NCBI RefSeq assembly: GCF_003550175.1
Contig: NZ_QXDF01000001.1
Span: forward strand, 1,946,501-2,010,500
Length of the DNA stretch: 64,000 nt
Direction: 5' to 3'
DNA from: Dichotomicrobium thermohalophilum
GTDB lineage: Bacteria; Pseudomonadota; Alphaproteobacteria; Rhizobiales; Rhodomicrobiaceae
In this document: one piece after another, positions 17,690 to 26,000 of the stretch
Numbering within the stretch: position 1 is the stretch's first letter
How the letters are laid out: each line of letters starts with the position of its first letter
Position numbers and translations under genes: made by a program
Notes under the pieces: model-generated
Told to the model about the DNA's origin: nothing
The model's input: the letters and a program-made list of their open reading frames with translations, nothing else
Database searches by the model: none

Positions 17690-18721
17690 ATGAAACTCGG
17701 AATCTCCGTAGGTCTGGTCATTGTCGTGATGTTGACGATCGCGATGATCTTCTCACCCGACTGGGACAGGCCACCGATCGACGTCGAACAGGTAGGCTAC
17801 CGCGGGACCGCCATGGAGCACCTGACGAACCCCCGTCGCGCGGAGGCCAGGCAGGACATCAATCGGGTGCCCCCAGAGCCCTATCCGCTGGAGTCGACGG
17901 AAGGCGACCGCGCCGGCGACTTCTACGAGAACGTCCAGGTCCTCGGTGACACGAGCGTGGACCAGTTCAACCGGCTGATGGCAGCAATCACCGAGTGGGT
18001 CGCCCCTGCGGACGAAGGCTGTAACTACTGCCATGCGGAAGGCGAGCCGCTGTCGTCCGACTCACTCTATACTAAGGTCGTTTCGCGGCGCATGCTGCAG
18101 ATGACCCAGCACATCAATGCCAACTGGACGCAGCATGTGGCTGATACCGGGGTGACCTGCTGGACGTGCCACCGCGGCCAGCCGGTTCCGCAGAACATCT
18201 GGTTCAAGGATCCACAAGAGAAAGGGATGCAGGCCTTCGTGCAGGCGCGGACCGGACAGAACCGGCCGCAAGAAACCGTTGGCCTTTCGTCCCTGCCCTA
18301 CGAGTTCCAGGAGCAGCTTGCGACGGAAGATCCTCAAATCCGGGTCATCGCGAACCGTCCGCTCCCAACTGCTGCTGGCGGCGCGTCGATCCAGCAGACC
18401 GAGTCCACCTACGGTCTGATGATCCACATGTCCGAGTCGCTCGGGGTGAACTGCACCTACTGTCACAACTCTCGCGCGGTGGGCGAGTGGAGCCAGAGCA
18501 CGCCGGTGCGCGTGAATGCCTGGCATGGATTGCAAATGGTGCAGAACCTCAATATAGAGTATCTGGTTCCGCTTCGCGACACCTATCCTGAGAACCGGCT
18601 TGGCCCGCTTGGCGACGCACCGAAGGCCAACTGCGCGACCTGCCACTATGGTGTGAACAAGCCGCTTTACGGCGCACAGATGGCAAAGGATTATCCATCG
18701 CTGACGCCGGCGAGCCAATAA
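17690..18721 (+). CDS. pufC: Reaction centre tetrahaem cytochrome c subunit
   Basis: PufC is the periplasmic tetrahaem cytochrome that re-reduces the special pair. The 343-residue protein has four CXXCH haem sites: CNYCH (111-115), CWTCH (157-161), CTYCH (255-259) and CATCH (315-319). Haem-ligand methionines occur in the helices before them (for example RRMLQMTQHINANW and YGLMIHMSESLG). The N-terminus is one hydrophobic helix (about residues 4-22) with no cysteine lipobox, so it is probably anchored by an uncleaved helix rather than by a lipid. It is the last puf gene, followed by terminator-like hairpins. Confidence 0.96.
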   Translation: MKLGISVGLVIVVMLTIAMIFSPDWDRPPIDVEQVGYRGTAMEHLTNPRRAEARQDINRVPPEPYPLESTEGDRAGDFYENVQVLGDTSVDQFNRLMAAITEWVAPADEGCNYCHAEGEPLSSDSLYTKVVSRRMLQMTQHINANWTQHVADTGVTCWTCHRGQPVPQNIWFKDPQEKGMQAFVQARTGQNRPQETVGLSSLPYEFQEQLATEDPQIRVIANRPLPTAAGGASIQQTESTYGLMIHMSESLGVNCTYCHNSRAVGEWSQSTPVRVNAWHGLQMVQNLNIEYLVPLRDTYPENRLGPLGDAPKANCATCHYGVNKPLYGAQMAKDYPSLTPASQ

Positions 18722-18728
18722 GGACAGA

Positions 18729-18754
18729 AGGTGCGAGGCTGATGCCTCGCACCT
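18729..18754 (+). other. Hairpin after pufC
   Basis: Perfect 11-bp stem AGGTGCGAGGC / GCCTCGCACCT with a TGAT loop, 8 nt after the pufC stop. It lacks a U-tract and is more likely an mRNA 3'-end stabiliser working with the terminator downstream. Confidence 0.65.
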
Positions 18755-18773
18755 GACGTCAACGAAACTTCTG

Positions 18774-18799
18774 GCGTCCGCCAAGGCGGGCGCTTTTTT
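18774..18799 (+). terminator. Intrinsic terminator of the puf operon
   Basis: Stem GCGTCCGCC / GGCGGGCGC (one G-U pair) with an AA loop, immediately followed by six T residues. It is the expected end of the bchCXYZ-puf transcript. Confidence 0.85.
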
Positions 18800-19041
18800 C
18801 TTCCGGGGCAGTCGGCGAATGCAAGACGGGGCCCTATCAGGCGGGTTCTAACGCCTCCCCATCCGCCGTCAGATCCAACACCTGGACGGGCGCATGAACG
18901 GCTGGACGCTTTTCCTGGCGGGCAGCGCGATGCAATGCAGATGACCACGCAGTTGATGGCGTGAGCCGGTCGTTTGAGAACTTGGCTCGTCAGGACTCGC
19001 AATGTGCACGGCGGGTTGGTCCGGTAGGATCGGGGCGCACG
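18800..19041. other. Intergenic, no gene seen
   Basis: About 240 bp between the puf terminator and the convergent end of the small hydrolase-like gene. I see no credible open frame, tRNA or repeat; all frames are short or lack start context. Confidence 0.4.
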
Positions 19042-19533
19042 CTAAGAACGTGCTGAGCGATCGCGCCGGTTTCCTTCCTCCGATCCGGAACATTCCCGCA
19101 GAAACAGCAACGGCCCGATAAGCGCCGTAGCCTCGAACTCGTTTGCCCATGCGGGCGCCTGATCGTGCGGGTGCACACGGCTGGCCCCGTTGGTGGGATC
19201 GGGGAGCAGTCCGTCGAAAACGAGCGAAACGCAGGCAAGCGCTTGCTGGAATGCCATCTCGTCGTGCTGCGGATCGGCCTGGCCGTTGCCTTGTACCTCA
19301 GCAGGCCGAGGCGCGTCATCCGCCCCGACATCTGCAAGGAGCGATCGGCTGAGTTCGCGGGCCTCCGCGGGGTCCAGGATGATCTCGTCGTCAGCAGCAT
19401 GCTTGGCGCGTTCAACGTTGTTGCGAAGCGTCCAGGCAAGAGCAATCAGTTCTGACTGGCCGTGGGTGTGACTACATTTCAGGATGGCTTCCGCGAACAT
19501 CTCGCGAATAACCGACTCTAGGCTTGCAAGCAT
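19042..19533 (-). CDS. Short SleB/Hydrolase_2-like cell wall hydrolase homologue
   Basis: A 163-residue frame whose parts resemble SleB-type (Hydrolase_2) cell wall hydrolases. These are an EA...LIALAWTLRNNVE segment near residues 14-40, comparable to the catalytic-Glu region followed by VAxVxxNRV, and a C-terminal DPTNGASRVHPHD...PAWANEF, comparable to the family motif DPTGGAxxxH...PxWA. No signal peptide is visible. If it acts on peptidoglycan it could serve in release or entry of the GTA-like particles encoded next door, but it is separated by 500 bp and several conserved positions look degraded. Function is uncertain; it may be decaying. Confidence 0.5.
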   Translation of the reverse strand: MLASLESVIREMFAEAILKCSHTHGQSELIALAWTLRNNVERAKHAADDEIILDPAEARELSRSLLADVGADDAPRPAEVQGNGQADPQHDEMAFQQALACVSLVFDGLLPDPTNGASRVHPHDQAPAWANEFEATALIGPLLFLRECSGSEEGNRRDRSARS

Positions 19534-20072
19534 GTTGGCCCCCCGGTGCCGCGTTCGTGGCCCTTCTCTAGCCTTCTCGATACTATTGGTTACCTCTCGT
19601 TATAAAATCCACATGCCACTGCGACAATGATCGAATCACGAATTTCGTTCAATTTTTATGTACCGGCGATGGTATACAATCTGTAGCCGCGGGCGACTTG
19701 GCGCCCGGTGCCGGATCCCGGCAAGCTTAGGGTGGGATGGGGTAGCAGTTTCAAAATTTGTGATAGGCCGCCGGCGCGGCTCCGCACCATACGTTACTCG
19801 TCGCTGTTCAGGCCGGCTATACGGCGAAATTTTTTGATATTTATCAATAAAGACCTTATCTCTCGTTGATACATTGGGGGTCGCCCGCTATGTCTTGTCA
19901 AGCGCGGGGCGACGGTTCTCCGAAACGCTGCGCGATTTGCAGTTTTCACCCCACCCGTAAAAGGCTCGTTGGGCACGTCTACGGGCAGACGTCGCGCTCA
20001 AACCTAGCCCGGAACCATCCGCGAAGGGCCAGCAGGGGAATGACCGCTGGCCCAAGGAGGTTGGCCGCACGC
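19534..20072. other. AT-rich intergenic stretch
   Basis: Over 500 bp with patches of much lower GC than the neighbours. Visible items are TGGTATACAA at 19670-19679, two related motifs TTACCTCTCGTTATA (about 19589) and TTATCTCTCGTTGATA (about 19857), and the hairpin GCGCC/GGCGC near 19690-19710. A 60-codon frame on the - strand (19794-19976) is not convincing. The region probably holds the promoter of the - strand hydrolase-like gene and marks the junction between the photosynthesis cluster and the GTA cluster. Confidence 0.4.
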
Positions 20073-20897
20073 TCAACCCGAGTTGTCGGTTTCGCGCCTG
20101 ACCGTTGGCTTCCGCTGAGCCTGCTCGCCTTCTTCGCCACCGGTACCATCACGCATGAGCATGGCGACGACGCCCGCGACCGACGCCACGGCGCCGAAAA
20201 TCTGGTCCCACTCGTTCTCGCTGAGGCCGAAAAGGCCGATGCCCGCCAGGAACGCGGCCACACCGGCGTATGTGGACGGCTCCCGCAGTCGGTCGATCAG
20301 GAAAATCATCAAGGGCTTCTCCATGTCGTCAATCCGCTTGTCTGGGGGGAATTGCGTTGACGTCGGCCTGCGCTTGTCCGCTTCGAAAATGAGTGCCTGG
20401 GATGCGCTGTGCGCCGCCATGAGCCGGCGCGACCAGCCGAGCCCAAAGGTTCGGAAAAGCCGGCTCAGCCGGCCATACGCATGCATCCGCCGCGCCATGA
20501 ACGCATTAAGCAGCGCCATTGAGTCGGCCGCCTGCGCGGCACGCAGCGTCACCGGCCCGATGATCCCATCCACGCTGACCTTCAGGGCACTCTGCAGAAG
20601 CCGTGCCGCCCGGCCGGTGCCCTGATTGACACCGCCATCGAACAGGGCAAGGTCGATGCCCGCCGGCATCTCGTCGCAACGCAGGGGGTCCCAATAAAAT
20701 CGGCGATAGATCTCGCGCGCGGTTTCCACCTCCAGCGCGCGCACCTCCGCCTTGGACACCGGACGCCCCTTGAAACGCGCCAGCGTCGCCCGTGTGATGC
20801 CGAGATTGGTTGCGCCGCCGGGGTCGTCGGGGTGATCCACATAGCCGCCCTCGAAGTCGAGGACATGACGCAGCGCCGTTTCGAAGTTCTCTTTCAA
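20073..20897 (-). CDS. GH108 lysozyme with C-terminal holin-like membrane region
   Basis: A putative endolysin of 274 residues. The N-terminal glycoside hydrolase 108 domain (about residues 1-85) has the catalytic Glu in LDFEGGYVDHPDDPGG and the LGITRATL motif. A peptidoglycan-binding PG_binding_3 segment follows (VDGIIGPVTLRAAQ, about 110-125). The C-terminal ~60 residues (REPSTYAGVAAFLAGIGL ... IFGAVASVAGVVAMLM) form two hydrophobic helices resembling small phage holins, so lytic enzyme and membrane element may be fused. The frame opens at GTG 20945, but that start lies upstream of an intrinsic terminator; TTG 20897 with GAGAG upstream begins at the domain edge and is preferred. Confidence 0.75.
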   Translation of the reverse strand: MKENFETALRHVLDFEGGYVDHPDDPGGATNLGITRATLARFKGRPVSKAEVRALEVETAREIYRRFYWDPLRCDEMPAGIDLALFDGGVNQGTGRAARLLQSALKVSVDGIIGPVTLRAAQAADSMALLNAFMARRMHAYGRLSRLFRTFGLGWSRRLMAAHSASQALIFEADKRRPTSTQFPPDKRIDDMEKPLMIFLIDRLREPSTYAGVAAFLAGIGLFGLSENEWDQIFGAVASVAGVVAMLMRDGTGGEEGEQAQRKPTVRRETDNSG

Positions 20898-20915
20898 AGC
20901 GTGGCTCTCGAAATG

Positions 20916-20937
20916 AAAAAGCCGCCCATCAGGCGGC
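20916..20937 (-). terminator. Intrinsic terminator before the lysozyme gene
   Basis: Read on the - strand: GCCGCC-TGATG-GGCGGC followed by five T residues. It lies 23 bp after the holin-like gene and just ahead of the lysozyme start, so the main GTA transcript would partly end here. Confidence 0.7.
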
Positions 20938-20959
20938 ACAGGCACGAATTTGGCGTCGA

Positions 20960-21166
20960 TTACGCGTCAGGGTCGCGGTCGCGCTGACGATCACGCAGGA
21001 AGGCCCACAACCGGGCCGAGGCCAGCGCCAGGCCGAGCACCAGCGAGAGCGTGGTCAGCAGCTCGTTCAACTTGGCCAGCCATGGTGCCCAAGCTGGCGC
21101 CGATATCAGACCGCCGGCAATCAGCGTATCCTGCGCCTGGTGCGTGAGGTCGACTTTCTGAGACAT
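20960..21166 (-). CDS. Small membrane protein, possibly holin-like
   Basis: A 68-residue protein with an amphipathic N-terminus, one strong hydrophobic segment LLTTLSLVLGLALASARLWAFL (about residues 36-57) and a highly charged tail RDRQRDRDPDA. Size, charge pattern and position ahead of a lysozyme suggest a holin or phage membrane accessory. I cannot assign a family. It sits 31 nt after the DUF2793 gene. Confidence 0.6.
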   Translation of the reverse strand: MSQKVDLTHQAQDTLIAGGLISAPAWAPWLAKLNELLTTLSLVLGLALASARLWAFLRDRQRDRDPDA

Positions 21167-21197
21167 GCATCTCCGTTGTATCGTTCATTACAACAAA

Positions 21198-21998
21198 TCA
21201 GGCGACGGCTGTGCCGTCCTTGATGCGCTTCCATCCACCGCCATCGGAATAGGCGACTTGCGCGCCGTCCGCGTCATCCCAGACCCAGATCAAGCGACCC
21301 GCCGGCGAGACCGGCGGCAGGCTCGACTTGGAATAGGCCTTGAGACCAAGCGGCTGTTCCATCGCCATCTCGCCATCGGCGTTGCCGATCTTGAACGAGG
21401 TGAAAAAGCTGGTCCCGTCCGAGACCTTGAAGCTGAGATCGTTGTCCCCGATCAGCCCGAACTCGCCATAGGTCGTGAAGCCCTGCTGAAGCTGGAACGA
21501 GACCGTGTCACCGACGGCGGACTTGTTGCCCTTGAAGTTGAAGTTGTCCACCTCGGCATTGAACAGCGCCGCTGGCGCCGTGACCGAGAGACGGTTCGTG
21601 GTATCGGCGGTCGCGTTCACACCGACCAGCCCGCCAGAGGCCGGGTTGAGACTCGCCACATTGCCCGCGTCGATCCACTGCGAGCCATCCCAGACGACGA
21701 GCACGTCCTCGTCCGCAACCCAGCAAAGCCAGCCTTCACGGGGTGCGAGGAAGGCCCACGCGCCGTCCTGCCAGGCGGCAATGTTGAGGTCCTTGCCCGA
21801 CCAGTCCCCGGTTGCCCCGGACGCGGGAATGTAACGGTCGCCGTCGCTCGGGCTGGCTGGCGGGCTGGTCAGATCCCGGTCCAGGACCGAGAGTTGGACC
21901 GCGGCGTCGAGCACGCGCAGTCCATCGTTGTGCGTGACGTGCTTCTGCGCCTGCGCCGCCTCGATATAGGGAAGCACAAGATTTGGTGAGTTCGGCAT
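21198..21998 (-). CDS. DUF2793 family tail/fibre-associated protein
   Basis: A 266-residue protein with the DUF2793 signature: LVLPYIEAAQAQKHVTHNDGLRVLDA, then DGDRYIPASGATGDWSGKD and EGWLCWVADEDVLVVWDGSQWIDAG within the first 125 residues. DUF2793 proteins are encoded next to GTA and prophage tail genes in Alphaproteobacteria and are thought to be fibre or receptor-binding parts; biochemical function is not established. The C-terminal half, rich in N/F/S beta-strand patterns and ending with a repeat-poor beta domain, fits a fibre tip. It is in the tail operon orientation. Confidence 0.8.
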   Translation of the reverse strand: MPNSPNLVLPYIEAAQAQKHVTHNDGLRVLDAAVQLSVLDRDLTSPPASPSDGDRYIPASGATGDWSGKDLNIAAWQDGAWAFLAPREGWLCWVADEDVLVVWDGSQWIDAGNVASLNPASGGLVGVNATADTTNRLSVTAPAALFNAEVDNFNFKGNKSAVGDTVSFQLQQGFTTYGEFGLIGDNDLSFKVSDGTSFFTSFKIGNADGEMAMEQPLGLKAYSKSSLPPVSPAGRLIWVWDDADGAQVAYSDGGGWKRIKDGTAVA

Positions 21999-22023
21999 AA
22001 CGGCCCCCTAAACCGTGTTGCCG

Positions 22024-22890
22024 TTAAGTTCTCACCTGTTCGCTTTTCGTTGTCGAGGCCGGAACCGTGCCGTTGAGCACATCGGCGGCGTCATCCATAA
22101 CCTTTTGAACCGTGATGCGCCCGCCGTCCGACAACGCCGCCTCGGCTCGAGCAAGAGACGGGTCTATCCGCGCGGCGCATTGCAGGACCGCAAGGGTCCG
22201 CGCCAGATGGTGGCGCAAGAGCGCGGCCCAGAGCAGGGCCTTCACCTCGCGCTTGCGCTGCTCGCCGTGCTGGCGCTCATACTGCCGCACGGTCGTGAGA
22301 AGGCCGGTTCTCGAGGCGTTGTCCTGCCCCCCGGACATCTCCCGATAGCACGCCGCGTCCTCGGCAATATCGCTCGGGACATACCACGGGTCCCCCGGAT
22401 CGGCCCCGTCGCCGTCGCCGTGCTTCTCCGGGTCATAGGGGACCTGCTCGAGCAGACCGCAGGCCACCGCGATCTCCTGGAAATCGGCACCATCAAGCTC
22501 GAGGCTGTCGCGGAAATGCTCGTGCATCCGCAGCCAGAACGACAGGAACGGCCAGAGGAGCCGCTGGACCTCGCCAAGCTCGATCCTTGCGCCGACATCG
22601 GGGCCTTCGGCCTTGCCATCGGAACCCCCCAGCGCCGCGCGCAGACGCCGGTTCTCCGCCTGAGCGTCCCGGAGTTGCTGGCGAAGGGTCTCATTCGCCG
22701 CCTTGACCATATCCATGTCGCGCAACACCTTCGCCATCCCCTCGGGAATGTCGTCCTGTGCCGGCCCGCCTTTGCGCTGCCCGCTGCTGCCCTGATTTGG
22801 CGGATTGCTGGGCGGGCTGTCCGGCCCGCCTTCGGGTTGATGCCCCTTGCCCATCCAAGGCAACGGCCCGCGTGAATAACCATCCCCCAT
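22024..22890 (-). CDS. Coiled-coil hypothetical protein of the tail cluster
   Basis: A 288-residue protein I do not recognise. The N-terminus (residues 1-48) is rich in Gly/Pro/Ser and disordered looking. Residues 50-90 form a heptad-like coiled coil (MVKAANETLRQQLRDAQAENRRLRAALG). The remainder is helical and Trp/His/acid rich, with a low-complexity patch HGDGDGADPGDP. A strong GGAGG lies 6 nt before the ATG. It directly follows the tRNA-Gly gene and precedes DUF2793, so it is probably an accessory structural or chaperone protein of the particle, but no function can be stated. Confidence 0.6.
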   Translation of the reverse strand: MGDGYSRGPLPWMGKGHQPEGGPDSPPSNPPNQGSSGQRKGGPAQDDIPEGMAKVLRDMDMVKAANETLRQQLRDAQAENRRLRAALGGSDGKAEGPDVGARIELGEVQRLLWPFLSFWLRMHEHFRDSLELDGADFQEIAVACGLLEQVPYDPEKHGDGDGADPGDPWYVPSDIAEDAACYREMSGGQDNASRTGLLTTVRQYERQHGEQRKREVKALLWAALLRHHLARTLAVLQCAARIDPSLARAEAALSDGGRITVQKVMDDAADVLNGTVPASTTKSEQVRT

Positions 22891-22911
22891 GTTGTGCCTC
22901 CTGCTTTCGTG

Positions 22912-22986
22912 TGGAGCGGACAGCGGGGATTGAACCCGCGACCTACGGCTTGGAAGGCCGTCGCTCTCCCACTGAGCTATGTCCGC
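22912..22986 (-). tRNA. tRNA-Gly(UCC)
   Basis: Full cloverleaf on the - strand: acceptor GCGGACA/TGTCCGC (7 bp), D-stem GCTC/GAGC with the A-box-like TAGCTCAGTGG, anticodon stem ACGGC/GCCGT around loop CTTCCAA (anticodon UCC, reading GGA), T-stem GCGGG/CCCGC with loop TTCAATC, discriminator T and an encoded CCA. It lies in sense orientation between the host-specificity gene (26 nt after its stop codon begins) and the next gene, so it would have to be cut from the tail-gene transcript or use its own promoter. Confidence 0.93.
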
Positions 22987-22988
22987 TT

Positions 22989-23009
22989 ATTACGGAAATT
23001 CTCCGTAAT
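22989..23009 (-). other. Hairpin between host-specificity stop and tRNA
   Basis: Perfect 8-bp stem ATTACGGA/TCCGTAAT with a 5-nt loop, directly abutting the stop codon of the large tail gene and 2 nt before the tRNA 5' end. There is no U-tract. Likely an RNA processing or mRNA 3'-protecting structure. Confidence 0.6.
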
Positions 23010-26000
23010 CTAGACCGTCGCCGCGCGCCCGACGCCGCGCCCGACGATCTCGCTGATCTGATAGACCACCACGTCCACGCTCGACTGGGCGGCCCCGAAA
23101 TCCGCCGCCTGATCCGCCGCGCTGTAAACCACGCTGCTGGTGGTGGCGGTCAGCGTGCGCACCACGTTGCCCCCGTCGAGAACGTCGATCTCGTAACTTT
23201 CCGACGGTTCATTCAGCGGCACAACAGACGGTTCCCACGCATCCCCATTCACGCGCGCCCGGCGTATCCAGGAGATGGTCAGGTTGCCGGCCCCGTCGCG
23301 CTCGCCCTTGACATGCACCGGCGAGAACGGCTTGAGACCGCGCCCGGTGAAGGCGTGCTGGACCGTGGTATAGGCGAAGTTGTCGAGCGCCACCGGGCTT
23401 GGCCCATAGCGCCAGTAATACGGCAGGCCGATCTCGTCCTGGCTCATCTCCACTTGGACCTGCCCGCCGTCGAGCAGCACCACGCGCGCGCCCGCCGGGA
23501 CCGGATCGGCCATCGCGTCCTCGGTGCCATACTGGCCCCGGAGCAGATAGGTGAGGTCATACACCCCTTGCGAGACAAGCTGGACATCGCGGAACTGCAA
23601 CACTTCCCAGTTGCCGCTTGCCCCTTCCACCGCAAGGGTGTTGGCCCCGTCGAACAGCGCAAGCTCCGTCACGCTCTCGAGCGTCACATCCGGCGAGAAC
23701 AGCTTCACCCGCAGGATGTTGCCCCGGTCAAACCGCGAGGTCGGGCCGGAGTAAAGATCGGTCTGGGTCTCGCCAACGGTTGAAGGCGTGGCAACCCGGC
23801 TATTCAGGGTGAAGCCCGTCGTCGCCGGCGAGCGGTAGAAGTCCACCCCGCCGAACGGGCTGGAGAACGCCGCCACATAGCCCGCGTGCGGCACCTCGTT
23901 CCCGGTGATGAGCGGCAGGTCCATAAACGCCACCTGCGGCGGGCCATACACGATGCCGACTTGCGGCGCGCTGGAGGCATCCGGCGCGTCCAGTTCCTCG
24001 TAAATGCCCGCCTCATAGGTCAGCGCCTCGACTTGCAGGCTTTCCGCCTGCGTCACCCGCGTGATCCGCGCGGGCAGGTTGCGCGCGCCGGTGCCCACCG
24101 TGATGACATCCCCCGGCTCGGCGGCCATCATGGACGGCGGCAGCGAAAAGGACAGCCGCTCGCGCGCGGCCCACTGTTCCCGGAGCAGCTTCTCCGCTGC
24201 GGCGTACATCACCGACTGGCGCGCGGCAGCCGGCAGCGAGACCGAGGACACCCGGTCCGAGGCCCCGGTCAGTTTCAGGGTCTCGACGCTGGCGCTCTCG
24301 TAATCCCCTTCCGCGTCGAAGTAGCTGATCCGCGCCCTTCCGGGAAGCTCGGTCTCCTGCGCCCGTGTAACGCTCACACGCGGGGCTGTACGGGAGGTTT
24401 CCACCACGCCGTCCTGATCCACCGCGCCAAGGCTTTTCGCCTGACCACGGGCGCGCAACTGGATTGTGCCGCCGCTTTCGACTGTATCGAGAAAGAACGT
24501 GGTCTCGAGCGGTTGCAAGGCATCGCGCGGCGACATGTTGCGCTCGATCACATAGCCCGAGAGGTCGCCGGACACCGTGGGAATGGTGGCCCCGGTGAAG
24601 CCGTAGTCCTCGAGCACCTTGCGGATGGCCTGAGACACCGGCGCATCGGAGGCCCGGCCCGTGATCCAGTGCCCGAACTTCCAGTTTTCACTATCCGACC
24701 ACTCGACAAGGTAGGCCCCGAGGCCGAGATCGAACGGCCCTTCCATGTCAAAACTGCCCCCATACGGGAACGCCGGATAGGGGCGCGCATCCCAGGTGTA
24801 GATGAACACCTTGTTGAGATCGACCATGCGCCCGGAATACTGGCTCGATTGCGGGTTGTTCGCCTCGTCGAAATCCGGGTCGTTCGGGTCCCACCAGGAC
24901 AGGAACGCCGTGAGGTGCCGGCGCTGTATCAGGTCGTCCCGTGTGCCGTTCGAGTAATAGGGAAGCTGGCTCTCGCTCGACTTCGGGTCGTAGAAGACGT
25001 TCGGCTGGTTCGACCCCTTGTCCACGGCGGGACAGCCCAGCTCCATCATCCAGAATGGCTTGCTCTCCGGGACCCAGGCGGTCGGGGTGCTGTTTTCCAC
25101 CGCGCCTGGCCGGTCATAGTGCTGGTTTTGCCACCACGACTTGATGTCCTTGTACCGATAGACCCACGGCTTGTTGTAGGTGCTATCGGTAATGTCGGTG
25201 CGGTTCTGGGCGTCCCGGTCCGCCTTCGAGGCATAAAACCAGTCATAGCCCTCGCCACCGGCGATATTGCCCCGGAGATAATCGAGGTCATAGATCGAGG
25301 GCGTGCCGGCCAGATAGTCCAGATGGCTCTCGCCGTCGCGCCAGTCGGACAGCGGCCAGTAATTGTCCACCCCGATCGCGTCGATATTCGGCGAGGACCA
25401 CAAGGGGTCCAGGTGGAAGAACACCTCGCCTGACGGCCCGCCGAAACGCGAGGTCTGGTAGGCCGCAACCTCGGTCCAGTCGGCGGCATAGGTGACCTTG
25501 GTGTTGGGGAGGACCTGTTTCACATCCGCGGCAAGCTGCACCAGCGCGTCCACGAACGGGAAGGCGTTGTTCTGGTCCCGAACCCATGTGAGATAAGGCT
25601 GCTCGGTCCCGATCACGAACGCCTCCACCGGCGTGCCGGAGATAGTCTCCGCCGCCTTGGCAAGATGGGCATAATGCAGGATGAACCGGCGATACGACCA
25701 CTCCGCCGGCCCGGAGTAGAGCACTTCACCGTTCGAGATCGAGAAGTCCGAGACCTGACAGGTGCCAACGAAGCTCTCGATCTGCGTGCGCGCGGTCGCG
25801 GTCTGGTCAACACTGCCGGTCGCGCCTGGCGCCGGGTCGCAAGTGATCCGCCCGCGCCAGGGATAGACCGGCTGGTCGCTCGCGCCGGTGTAAGGGTCTG
25901 TCAGCCCGTTGTTCGCGGGCACGTCCATGAGCAGGAACGGGGTGATGACGGGTTTCAGGCCCCGGTCCTGCAAATCCACCAGCGCGTCCCGCACGGTGCG

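Noticed and set aside
19794-19976. 60-codon - strand frame in the AT-rich gap
   Set aside because: No ribosome-binding site, no recognised motif, and base composition unlike coding DNA here. The shorter MYQREIRSLLINIKKF part is interesting but unsupported.
23886-25433. 515-codon + strand frame opposite the host-specificity gene
   Set aside because: The translation is Arg/Val/His rich with no domain and lies wholly within a clear tail gene, so it is a shadow.
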